This document shows positions 53,511 through 64,000 of a stretch of 64,000 nt of DNA, piece by piece (the first letter of the stretch is position 1; each line of letters opens with the position of its first letter). Source of the DNA: Cyrtodaria siliqua (lineage: Eukaryota; Mollusca; Bivalvia; Adapedonta; Hiatellidae); the NCBI GenBank assembly GCA_037043455.1, contig JAWPHD010007135.1, positions 1 through 64,000 of the forward strand, read 5' to 3'. Position numbers and translations under genes: made by a program. The notes beneath the pieces were generated by a model. It did not search any database. It was given only the letters and a program-made list of their open reading frames with translations, and was not told the DNA's origin.

Positions 53511-53989
53511 CTATTGGGAAACATTCATTTTAATACTTTATTAGTTCCACTCATACTGGTCAAATGTAACAATGTGTGAGTGACGTGAGTGACAATAATA
53601 ACCGTTTCCACTTCCACTTACAATATATAACGTTAACCAGAAACTCTGTCATAACTCATAGCTGTGAAGGCCTAATTCTATTCAAGACTGAGACGGATTT
53701 CCAATTTTACCCTGCTTCGTGGCATGACGGACGAATCCCTAGACGTTCTGTTATCGAATTTCATTTTTGTTAATGTACTCTTAATATTGATCTTAAAATG
53801 ATATTTTCTTTTAATTGATTTCATGGTAGTTACTTGATAATTATATTTGTTAAACATATTTTAGTGCACATTTCCATGTCTCAGAAATAGAAAGTCGTGA
53901 CTGCTTGTTTCATGGTTATAATGGGTAAACATTTAAGATGTTGCTCCTTTTCTTGGAGACCATGAATTTGAACGTTTTCAATCTTGAGT
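53511..53989. other. Unassigned stretch
   Basis: The frame at 53576-53773 has no recognised domain. Degenerate 44-bp units begin to appear near 53990. Confidence 0.45.
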
Positions 53990-56580
53990 ATGACATACAT
54001 GGCCGAAGATAAGAGACGTGTCACGAGTATATTATGACGTACATTGCCGAAGTTAAGAGACGTTTCAAAAGGTAAATTATTAATTAAAATTTCCAAAGAT
54101 AAGAGACGTAAAACGAGTAGATTATGACATACATTAACGAAGATAAGAGACGTGTCACGAGTAGATTATGACATACAATGCCGAAGATAAGAGACATATC
54201 TCGATTTGATTACGACATGCAATCCCGAAGATAAGAGACATGTCAAGAGTAGATTACGACAGACATTGCCGAAGATAAGAGACATGACACGAGTAGATTA
54301 TGACATGCAATGCAGAAGATAAGAGACATGCCATGAGTAGATGATGACATACAATGCCGAAGATAAGAGACATATCTCGATTTGATTATGACATGCAATC
54401 CCGAAGATAAGAGACATGTCAAGAGTAGATTACGACAGACATTGCCGAAGATAAGAGACATCGCACGAGTAGATTATGACATACAATGCCGAAGATAAGA
54501 GACATGCCATGAGTAGATAATGACATACAATGCCGAATATAAGAGACATGTCACGAGTATATTATGACATACAATTCCGAAGATAAGAGACATCTCACGA
54601 GTAGATTATGACATACAATGCCGAAGATAAGAAACATGCCACGAGTAGATTATGACATACATTGCCGAAGATAAGAGACATGCCACGAGTAGATTACGAC
54701 ATACATTGCCGAAGATAAGAAACATGTCACGAGTAGATTATGACATACAATGCCGAAGATAAGAGACATGTCACGAGTAGATTATGACTTTCATTGCAGA
54801 AGATAAGAGACATACCACGAGTAGATCACGACATACAATGCCGAAGATAAGAGACATGTCACGAGTAGATTATGACATACATTGACGAAGATAAGATACA
54901 TGTCACGAGTAGATTGTGACATACATTGCCGAAGATAAGAGACATGTCACGAGAAGATTACGATATACAATGCCGAAGATAAGAGACATGTCACGAGTAG
55001 ATTATGACATACATTGCCGAAGATAAGAGACATGTCACGAGTAGATTATGACATACAATGCTGAAGATAAGAGACATGTCACGAGTAGATTACGATATAC
55101 AATGCCGAAGATAAGAGACATATCTCGATTTGATTACGACATGCAATCCCGAAGATAAGAGACATGTCAAGAGTAGATTACGACAGACATTGCCGAAGAT
55201 AAGAGACATGACACGAGTAGATTATGACATACAATGCAGAAGATAAGAGACATGCCATGAGTAGATAATGACATACAATGCCGAAGATAAGAGACATATC
55301 TCGATTTGATTATGACATGCAATCCCGAAGATAAGAGACATGTCAAGAGTAGATTACGACAGACATTGCCGAAGATAAGAGACATCGCACGAGTAGATTA
55401 TGACATACAATGCCGAAGATAAGAGACATGCCATGAGTAGATAATGACATACAATGCCGAATATAAGAGACATGTCACGAGTATATTATGACATACAATT
55501 CCGAAGATAAGAGACATCTCACTAGTAGATTATGACATACAATGCCGAAGATAAGAAACATGCCACGAGTAGATTATGACATACATTTCCGAAGATAAGA
55601 GACATGCCACGAGTAGATTATGACATACAATGCCTAAGAAAAGAGATATGTCACGAGTAGATTATGACATACAATGCCGAAGATAAGAGACATGCCACGA
55701 GTAGATTACGACATACAATGCCGAAGATAAGAAACATGTCACGAGTAGATTATGACATACATTGCCGAAGATAAAAGACATGTCACGAGTAGATTATGAC
55801 ATACATTGCCGAAGATAAGAGACGTGTCACGAGTAGATTATGACATACATTGCCGAAGATAAGAGACGTGTGACGAGTAGATTATGACATACATTGACGA
55901 AATGAGAGACATGTCATGAGTGGATTATGACATACAATGCCGAAAATAAGAGACATGCCACGAGTAGATTATGACATACAATGCCGAAGATAAAAGACAT
56001 GTCACGAGTAGATTATGACATACAATGCCGAAGATAAGATACATGTCACGAGTAGATTACGACATACATTGCCGAAGATAAGAAACATGTCACGAGTAGA
56101 TTATGACATACAATGCCGAAGATAAGAGACATGTCACGAGTAGATTATGACTTTCATTGCAGAAGATAAGAGACATACCACGAGTAGATTACGACATACA
56201 ATGCCGAAGATAAGAGACATGTCACGAGTAGATTATGACATACATTAACGAAGATAAGATACATGTCACGAGTAGATTGTGACATACATTGCCGAAGATA
56301 AGAGACATGTCACGAGTAGATTACGATATACAATGCCGAAGATAAGAGACATGTCACGAGTAGATTATGACATACATTGCCGAAGATAAGAGACATGTCA
56401 TGAGTAGATTATGACATACATTGACGAAGATAAGAGGCATGTCACGAGTAGATTATGACATACAATGCTGAAGATAAGAGACATGTCACGAGTAGATTAC
56501 GATATACAATGCCGAAGATAAGAGACATGTCACGAGTAGATTACGACATACAATGCCGAAAATAAGAGACATGTTAATAA
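53990..56580 (+). repeat. 44-bp minisatellite, about 58 copies, higher-order structure
   Basis: The unit is GACATACAATGCCGAAGATA, AGAGACATGTCACGAGTAGA, TTAT, with a constant 44-bp period. A variant series (GACATATCTCGATTTGATTA, CAATCCCGAAG, GTCAAGAGTAG, GACAGACATTGCC, GACATCGCACGAG) at about 54185-54600 reappears at 55110-55520, offset by 924 bp, exactly 21 units. A second series containing TGACTTTCATTGCAGAAGAT at 54785 reappears near 56148, offset by about 1363 bp, one base short of 31 units. The minus-strand 72-codon frames at 54243-54461 and 55167-55385 are near-identical for this reason and are not genes. Confidence 0.96.
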
Positions 56581-56689
56581 TAGAATATGTATAAAGCACA
56601 TTGCTTTTGCATATTATTAACTGCTGATTACCGTTCACCAATAATATATTCAAACATATGATAGAATAACGAAGAAAAGATGAAAATTA

Positions 56690-56809
56690 AACATTGTATT
56701 TAAAAATAATTGCAGGCAGATATAACGTCAAAATCATACTGAATAACTAAATCGAGAGGCTAATTGTAATGCTCGATAAAGACTTCAAGATTCTCATGTG
56801 TCCCGTTAA
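56690..56809 (-). repeat. Right end of TTAA-ended TIR family, solo
   Basis: TTCAAGATTCTCATGTGTCC plus CGTTAA at 56774-56809 is a degenerate right TIR. The preceding ~80 bp (TAATTGCAGGCAGATATAAC, GTCAAAATCATACTGA) correspond to the subterminal region at 22390-22480. No matching left end is evident. Confidence 0.55.
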
Positions 56810-57149
56810 TGCATACGTTAACTTTATCGATATTTGTGTAGTAGTAGTAATTCGTTGTTACGTTTTGAGAATGCATCGACGTAGCTATTTAACTAGACAT
56901 TTATTGATTTAGTGGAAACCCAACAATTAGTGCACTGGAATGCTATAGGTTTATGTATTTTGCATAAAGTTATAATAGTAAACTTCTATTATATTGATGT
57001 ATGTTTGGTTAAATCGTTACAAGCGTTCGGACTTAAGCAACTACAACAATAAGTATGTCTGTAATAACCTATAATGTTTGAAATAATTTTCGGATATAAA
57101 ATATTCAATGTTCTTTATTTCTGAAATCAAACACTTTCATTCAAAAATA
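56810..57149. other. Unassigned stretch
   Basis: Nothing recognised. Confidence 0.45.
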
Positions 57150-57255
57150 TAACGTCAATTGCGTAACGTAATTGGGTAACGTCAATTGGATAACGTACAT
57201 TGGGTAACGTATTTGGGCAACGTCAATTGGGTAACGTAAATCGGGTAACGTAGAC
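57150..57255 (+). repeat. Short ~16-bp minisatellite
   Basis: Six or seven units of AATTGGGTAACGTCA with variants (TTGGATAACGTACA, TCGGGTAACGTAGA). Related GGTAACGTAAATTACGG strings near 57576-57600 suggest a second seed of the same motif. Confidence 0.85.
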
Positions 57256-58279
57256 CTTATAACTCAGGTTAACCAAGGCATTAACATTAAATGAAAATTT
57301 TGTATTTTAAAACGCATAAAAACGTTAAATAAGCAATTCTGACTAACCGAATGTTGCAAAAAAACGTTAACAGTTTATTGGATGATTTTTTCTAATTTCT
57401 TTTAACTTGCGGAAAATAGAAAATTATTCAAAAATACACAATGTAACGGACATTACAAGAACCAAAAATGTTTAACATCATGGACACATATGTCTGTGAT
57501 ATCTGTAAAGCTTGGAATAATTTTCGGATATAACATCTTAATGTTCTTAATGTCTGTAAAACACGTAATTTAACGAGGTAACGTAAATTACGGTAGCGTA
57601 GGCTTAATAACGTAGGTATGCAAGATATAATTAGTAAGTGGAACGAACGTTTGTATTATAAAAAAACATGATTATTGAAGAAAACTTAAAATGCAAATTC
57701 TTTCTTCCACACATGTGTAGTCTTCAAAATGCAGACATAATATTATATTTTATAGGTAACTTATTATACACCCTGTAACACGATAGCTCCCTAATACTAA
57801 GATGGCATACCAGTTGTAAAAGTCTACATACATAGTGGGTTTTCAGAAAAACTGGGTCTATAATATTTCTCCGGGGACGGGGGGAGGGTTCACCTTTTTA
57901 GCTCACGACCTAATATATATTTCTAACCGTGGTAATTTTCCATTAAGTTATACACAATCTATATAGTATGACGCAATTCATACATAGCTAAAAATAAAAC
58001 GTCACTAACTGGTTAGACAGGATCACGTGCAGAATATTTATTTTATAAAGCACCTTTTGCTAAATACTACCTCTCCAGTGGCAATATAGGTGCTGCAGGC
58101 TTGGACGTGCAAGGGGACTGGAAATATAGTACAATAATCGCTGTAAACAGTAAGCCAATTTATTTTAATATACTTAAGATTGTGATATTTCGTTTAGTGA
58201 TTCTTAATGATAATTTTGTATTAGGATAACCAACGTGTTTCGCAAAACCAATCAATTTAATTGAAGTTGGAAAAAAGCA
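57256..58279. other. Unassigned AT-rich stretch
   Basis: No gene or window repeat is seen apart from the TAACGTAAATTACG echo near 57580. Confidence 0.45.
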
Positions 58280-58580
58280 GTCACTATTGGTTAAAATGAG
58301 ACAATAGTAGGATCAAAAGTCAAGTAGAAAGTATAGTATTCGAATAACACAGGCAACATATTTTACGCATTTAATTCCATAATTAAGTAGAAAAATGAAT
58401 AAAAGACAGAGATGAAAGAAAAACGTTTAACATAAAAACGTTTAAGGGTGTCAAGATTAGTAGCTATTTAGAACGGTCAGTGGCAAAAAGGAACTAACGG
58501 GGTTTAAACCCAGTTTTAATGTACAGCGTCAATAAGGCGATATAACTAACACACATATACGATCATTTATAATAACTGAA
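58280..58580 (-). repeat. PT tail, degenerate, reverse orientation
   Basis: AGAACGGTCAGTGGCAAAAA, GGGGTTTAAACCCAGTTTTA and GCGTCAATAAGGCGATATAA correspond to the reference copy at 53040, but much of the sequence between has diverged. Confidence 0.6.
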
Positions 58581-58845
58581 TACAATAACAACAGAGAAAG
58601 TGCCACCTATCAACAATTCAACCAAAGTGAAAAATAAGTATAAATCAGTTAAAATATCAACAACTTTATTTATAAATCGCTGATTTACTGTGACTATGTT
58701 TGGTCATCACCTACAACGCAAATTATAACCAATCATTAACTGTTAATTGTAAACAATGAATAACTAAAATAGACTAATTTCGATTGCCATTGAATCCACC
58801 ATGCAGTTTTTGGAAAATGAATAAATACACCGATTATAAACGCTA

Positions 58846-58900
58846 CTGATTCGTAGTAAGGGACACGTTTTACGGCGCTACACTGGACTAAACGAAGACT
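58846..58900 (-). repeat. R250 fragment
   Basis: CTACTGATTCGTAGTAAGGG, CGTTTTACGGCGCTACACTG and CTAAACGAAGACTAG correspond to the CTACTGATTTGTAGT, TTTTTACGGCCGCCACAC and CTAAACAAACGCTAG landmarks at 37790-37850. Confidence 0.6.
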
Positions 58901-58904
58901 AGGT

Positions 58905-58990
58905 TTTAATGGGTTTCGAACCCGAGAAATAAACAAAATTTCAATTTATATTACACATGCAGACGCTTTATCCACTAAGCTACTGAATCT
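58905..58990 (-). repeat. tRNA-like relic with A and B boxes
   Basis: The minus strand reads TAGCTTAGTGGATAAAGCG (A-box-like) and GGGTTCGAAACCC (B-box-like), about 45-50 bases apart. The sequence between is AT-rich with no convincing anticodon stem, and the acceptor stem does not close. It is read as a tRNA-derived SINE head or a tRNA pseudogene, not a working tRNA. It directly adjoins an R250 fragment. Confidence 0.42.
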
Positions 58991-61900
58991 GTATAGCAAT
59001 GACACGGATAAGTAAAGTATATCGGATGAAAACAGGTTAACGTTTGTTTGTGTCGAGTGTGTTAACATTGTATTACTTATTTTTAGCATTTCTTTTATTT
59101 TGAAGTTTCATATTCATAGCTCGGGAGCGTTGAACGATTGTGAACCTTTGTAAACGCTAATTGAATAAAATCTTTCTGTTCTTCTATGACCAAAATCGAC
59201 ACTGATCGACACTGAAATAATTGTCTTTTGTTGTATATATAATAAATATACATGTTTAACTATACGTCCAGAATGCATTTTAAAAATCGATATTTCAGTT
59301 CAATAAAGGACCTTTATCATGTTTGTGTAATGTGAATATATTTTAAGTACAGTAGATTAGGACTATCCGTCGAGTATGTTAAAGTCAGAATATATTTATT
59401 TGTAACCTTAACGGAGATGAAATAGACTTTGTGTCAAGTATTAGTGTATAATTTCATCGCAAAATTTACATTGCATGACCCGATGTACCCAGGCATGAAT
59501 TGACATAACTGATTATAAACGTATAATTTGTTAAAAGGTTCTTATGGTTACTTTTAACGTTTTTGTTTACATAAACAATACCTGTTTTATAAATAACCTA
59601 TTTTGATCTGCACGCTACCTGTTGTATGATTGGAGTCAACGCAGCTTATAGGGGACAGAGCATAATGTTTACACTGATATAATAAAAATATGTATGCGGC
59701 ATAGTCTGTAAAGTTTAATTATATTCAGTTGATTTGATAGCGTAATTCTCTAAGTTGTAACGCTTCTAAATACTTCGTTAACTGTTTAATTTTACGTTTT
59801 AACAAGCATACTCAGCCTCTAAGGTACACGTTCGACAGTACGAGTTGTCTTTCCATTAGCTAATACTTGAGAAAACCATAAATTTACTAACTGATTGTTT
59901 CCAAAAGTCCCTTGAACAATTGTTTTCAATACGATCTCGGAGGAGTTCGACTATACAACGAATTGACGCATGCGCTGCATGATCGTTATCCTGGATTATT
60001 AAAGAATGACAAGGTTTTGCTATAGAATTAGCAGGATCCGATTTTGACCCAATTTGACACAACAGTTTATTTGAGTAAGAGTAAGAGGCTTTGCTTATAC
60101 ACAATATCTAAAAGAAAAAAAGGCTTGTGAACATGGTGAACGAGATAAGTTTAAATAAACCGATTCAGAATTTTACAAAATGTGACTGGATGGTTTATTT
60201 AAATTAATAACAGGGATACGTATGACAATAATAGCAAGCATCGAATGTGTTACATAGTTAAATTCCTCGATTAAGCAAACGTTTCCTGTCCAGCTATACG
60301 TCCAATCCGCTTCACATAACTAGTTGAAATATTACGAGCGTATGTATCATTTAAACACACGTTACAAAAGCAAAACAGCATTGAAACAATAATAGCAAGC
60401 AACTTTCATATGAGGCATTCTTACGAGACATTTAATTTTAATAAAGGGTCATGATAAAGTGTCCGGTGTAAATACATCCTAATATCGTCTGTGTTTAAAT
60501 CATTCACCCTAAAGCAATAATGGTATATTTAGGGGTACGTGGTTTGCCCAGTATGCCAGTTTGTGTGTTTCCTAGTGTGTCTTTCCTAGTGTAATCCATG
60601 CCAAACGGTGGGATTCCGACTGTTAAAAAATCAGCTAATTGACCGCCGATGAGTGCTGATGAACTTCAGGATTTGTAAAGCTATGAATCATACCTTATTA
60701 AGGTCGTCCCAAAACTACACTCCATACAAACAGTGTTCACGGACACTGATCTACTGCAATTAATGTGCGTACTAGCAGTTGATTGTTAATTTTTGAAAAT
60801 GTATCGACCTGGTATACGTTCCGCTATTTAACTTGATCCAGTAATAGGTGCATGGTTATTATATATTGAACAATGAACGTTTAGCACGACATTTTACGGA
60901 CACAGATTAAACATATGAACATTGATATTAATTGTTTTGAAGATATAAAAAATGCTAGGTAATGTATTTAAAAAAAAAAGCTATTTTATTATTTTCTAAG
61001 CGAATTACCAGAATTACATCCCATATATAAAAACAACTTATTTGATTATACGAACGTTTTGTTTTGAACACTTTCAATGTTTGGGACTGACAGTAGTTGC
61101 CCATTCAGTCATTGCTTAAAAAGTAATGAAATGTGCTAATCTGAAACAAAAATTGTCTCCCTTTTCATTGAAATTAGAACGATTTTCGATAACCTATAAT
61201 AGTATGTTCCCAATATATTTGCTTTGATTTTATCATCAATGTTACTTACAAATGAGTGTGTAGCATTAGTATTGGTCATAAACGTCGCTTTATCATTGAA
61301 TTCGAAAATATTCAACTCCATATCTCGTCTTTTAAATGACATGCATTGTATGCGATTATCAGTTTTTGCTCGTTATATATAACAGAGGATCATATAATAA
61401 TATTTATTTTATAATAAGCAATGAAATACTGTATTTTATCAGGGAAATAAAAGTGTTATTTCACATTGTGAAATATAGAGTTTTATTCACAGTAGCTGCC
61501 GGGAATACTTTCAAATGTACAACCAACACAAATGCACAGTAAAACGGTTCAGAAGATATTCCTACGCAAATGTAAACATGTCAAGGGAAAAACATTGCAA
61601 ATTGTACATTCTATTCAAACAATGATTTGAAAATGATTTCAAAGGTTAAAAGGAAATCATTGCCACTATAAATATATAAAAACATGTTAAATTTGGGTAT
61701 AAATAAAAAATAACTTTGGACTATTTCTTGAAGTAGAGCAAAACATATGTGACGCGGATTATTGATAAATGCATTTAGCATTGTTGTTTTCTTCTCGGTT
61801 TATCTAAACAAACAGTATCATCTCTGAAAATGTCATGCAAGTATTGATCAAACCGGTCTAATAAGAGCTTATAACATTATATATCTAATCAAACGACAAC

Positions 61901-62254
61901 TCTTCTTTTGCTCATGTCACAATTTTTACTGAGGCAGTCAGACGTTTCTCATTGTTGCTGTTAATTTGAGAATCGAGAGTAGCAGCTTCGGATATACACT
62001 TCAGAATTCTGTCCAATACATGTAGCACGCACAATACATGTATGTCTAGCTTTATTATCAACATAATCAATAAATATAATTAATGTTGCCCTTTATGCAG
62101 TGCTTTGTGTAGGTCCTGGTTGAATTGAGATTTCTTGCATGTCATTGTAAGGCACGTTTTTCTCACTAAAGTGGAGATTTATAAAGACCGACATTATTAG
62201 TGGAAACGAAAATGGAATTATTAGTTGAAACAAATAAAAAAATAAAAACTCAAA
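58991..62254. other. Long unassigned AT-rich stretch
   Basis: No supported gene, RNA or repeat. The minus-strand frame at 59856-60104 (82 codons) includes HASIRCIVELLRDRIENN, somewhat protein-like, but has no family match I know. The other frames (61136-61342 minus, 61336-61542) are not convincing. Confidence 0.35.
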
Positions 62255-62368
62255 CATTTATTTAATTATATGCAAGCATGTTTAAAGTCAAATGATACTT
62301 AATTAATAACACTAGACGCTAATTTCAGTGCTTGATAACAGCTACACTATTGCCATATATACCTTTAA
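62255..62368 (-). repeat. Degenerate right end of TTAA-ended TIR family
   Basis: TTTATTTAATTATATGCAAG at about 62258 is identical in part to 22395-22415, followed by GTTTAAAGTCAAATGATAC and ATTGCCATATATACCTTTAA ending at 62368. It aligns with the right 110 bp of the element at 20487-22506. No left end is found nearby. Confidence 0.65.
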
Positions 62369-62834
62369 CACCTGTTTATATACCGACGGATACGTTTTTT
62401 TATTTTTTAAAAATGACTACACTGTAAAGAAAAATATTTTATGTATTATCGAAACGAATATATAAGCATGTAGTTCTGCAGTGAATAATATATAAAGATG
62501 CCTTGTTTAATCAATGGAGTGAACTGACAGTTGTTGAATAGAAATCATATAGCGTATTATGACTACTGTGTGAATGAATTGCGTGTTTCGATCAAACAAA
62601 AAAAGAAGACATTGGACACTAAAGAATAATTGAAAATAATATCCTATTTGATGATTGCATTAAACACTCATTATTTGCAACGGATTTATTAAACGTTATA
62701 TGTAATTTCTACGGATATGTCTTCTGCATGTTTATTCAGATAATCGTGTTTAAATTAAATAGTGTGCCTAAATGAAAAGTAAAAGTTGAAAAACAGATCA
62801 TTTTTTCGTCATGTTTGCATCGATACCAAAAGTA
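62369..62834. other. Unassigned AT-rich stretch
   Basis: Nothing recognised. Confidence 0.45.
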
Positions 62835-63250
62835 GACATAAAATCGAACATGAAATGTAGCATTCAAGGACCCAGTCAACCACAAACACAAACGGAAACA
62901 AACAACAACTATACAGATGAATAAAAGGCGAGATATGACATCACAAACATAACAAGGTTGACAATAGGGTTACAGCCTTGGAACGGCCAGTGGCAAAATT
63001 GCCGCTGGGGGTTTAAACCAGTTCTCGGGTGCACTAAACCCCACGCTTACCCTATTGTCATCCCAATAAATGGGACAATGTAAATAAAGATATAATATTA
63101 TAATCTCTAACAAACAGGGCAGCATTAATAATCAATATAAGTAAACACATAAATGATCATGCATATATAATATAACAAAATCTAGAAAGCCACAATGTAA
63201 GTACTCAATGACTTGGCAGAGGCCAGAACAACAAGAGAGCAACCCGTTAA
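62835..63250 (-). repeat. PT retroelement 3' tail, reverse orientation, near complete
   Basis: Landmarks are AAAATCGAACATGAAATGTA, GCATTCAAGGACCCAGTCAA, ATGACATCACAAACATAACA, GAACGGCCAGTGGCAAAATT, CGCTGGGGGTTTAAACCAG, ACAGGGCAGCATTAATAATC and GACTTGGCAGAGGCCAGAAC. The same order as 53040-53510, with good similarity over the full length. Confidence 0.75.
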
Positions 63251-64000
63251 GGGTAAACAAAAGAAAACAAACATTAAACGCTACCGTCCTATAAGGATGT
63301 ATGTGGACGTCATCATAGGGTCCACACTTCAACAAACAATCGTAAAATGTACATATATACATTTAAAGTTCACACACATAAACAAAGATATTGCATCCCA
63401 GTATCATAAGTAATTCAATTCCAACAACGAAATAAAATAGAAGATATCCATAATTATTTTCAAAAACTTTACCTCATTAATATACTGAAAAGAAAAAAAA
63501 ACGCATACTGGGAATTTCCGCTATATATTGTATGTTTAATATGCTACATCTAATCAAACGGTACAGGGCGACATTATGCCTGTCCTTTCCGAAAGAAGGT
63601 TTAAACAGCACCAAACACACCAATGGTTACCCATTTAAAGTTTCATTATCGACAAAATGACATTTGGCTCAAGCAGGTGAGTAAACGTACGCTTTAAACG
63701 TTGCAATCTCTTAACATTAAACACAATACTTAAATGGTTTGACTTTTTCAAGCGAAAGTTCAACATTTATGATTTCGTGTAACAAGTATACTTTGATTAA
63801 AAGGTCAAGTACATGACAGAGTTGTCATTTCTGTAAATAGTTGTAGCCCCTTTTGTTCAAACCATGTTGATACATTTATATATCTGGATTGTTACGTGCA
63901 ATTAGGTGTATATAATAGTGTAGCCTAGTATAGGGAATGTTTTATTATGCATTTCTTTATCCGTTCAGTATATTTACCAAAGCGCTACAGGGGTGAATTA
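63251..64000. other. Unassigned stretch to window end
   Basis: The frames at 63132-63413 on both strands are shadows of the PT tail and its flank. Nothing else recognised. Confidence 0.45.

Noticed and set aside
54243..55385. Two near-identical 72-codon minus-strand frames as duplicated genes
   Set aside because: They are the same stretch of the 44-bp array copied at a 924-bp offset.
5585..56580. CRISPR arrays
   Set aside because: The regular repeats have no unique spacers, the periods are filled by the unit itself, and the DNA is eukaryotic with no cas genes.

Overview
This window looks like AT-rich eukaryotic nuclear DNA from an animal, most likely a bivalve mollusc. Three things support this: metazoan-type Ty3/Gypsy, LINE and Penelope-like reverse-transcriptase relics; a transposable element with a tandem core of the 'pearl' type described in bivalves; and a fragment resembling trypsin-like GDSG proteins that are common in molluscs. 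The species cannot be named from sequence alone. I see no intact cellular gene and no rRNA or functional tRNA gene. Every protein-like stretch is a transposon relic or a decayed fragment.

Layout. 1-4.4 kb holds a dispersed family built of ~250-bp units (here called R250), an array of ~150-bp repeats rich in TGACCTTGACCT motifs, and a SINE relic. 5.6-6.7 kb is an inverted minisatellite (ACTCAATGG motif) interrupted by a 322-bp terminal-inverted-repeat (TIR) MITE. 7-13 kb is mostly unassigned AT-rich DNA with two possible gene relics on the minus strand and a second MITE copy. 13.3-13.7 kb has two adjacent long hairpins. 15.8-16.5 kb has two opposed copies of a retroelement 3' tail (here called PT). 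16.6-17.2 kb is a 303-bp tandem duplication. 18.65-19.1 kb is a frameshifted protease-like fragment. 19.5-22.5 kb holds two TIR elements side by side.

24.9-34.6 kb is a nest of retroelements. A decayed Penelope-like coding region is followed by a 5'-truncated Gypsy element. Its pol order is integrase, then reverse transcriptase, then RNase H. The RNase H is split by a 4.2-kb composite insert flanked by TGTAC, and that insert ends in a minus-strand LINE. The Gypsy 3' region carries a 58-bp minisatellite, and more PT tails follow.

35-64 kb is dominated by satellite-like arrays: 35 bp (35 kb), a CATATG palindrome (39.6-40.1 kb), 45 bp (41.7-43.1 kb), ~40 bp (45.9-49.1 kb), an inverted 21-bp array (49.6-51.7 kb) and 44 bp (54.0-56.6 kb). 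The inverted 21-bp array is the most striking object. It sits cleanly inside a LINE reverse-transcriptase relic, has short terminal inverted repeats and an apparent 8-bp target duplication, and has the architecture of a foldback transposon.

The parts do not form a pathway. The window records repeated insertion, inversion and array expansion. Several long open frames in the arrays exist only because the unit length is a multiple of three.
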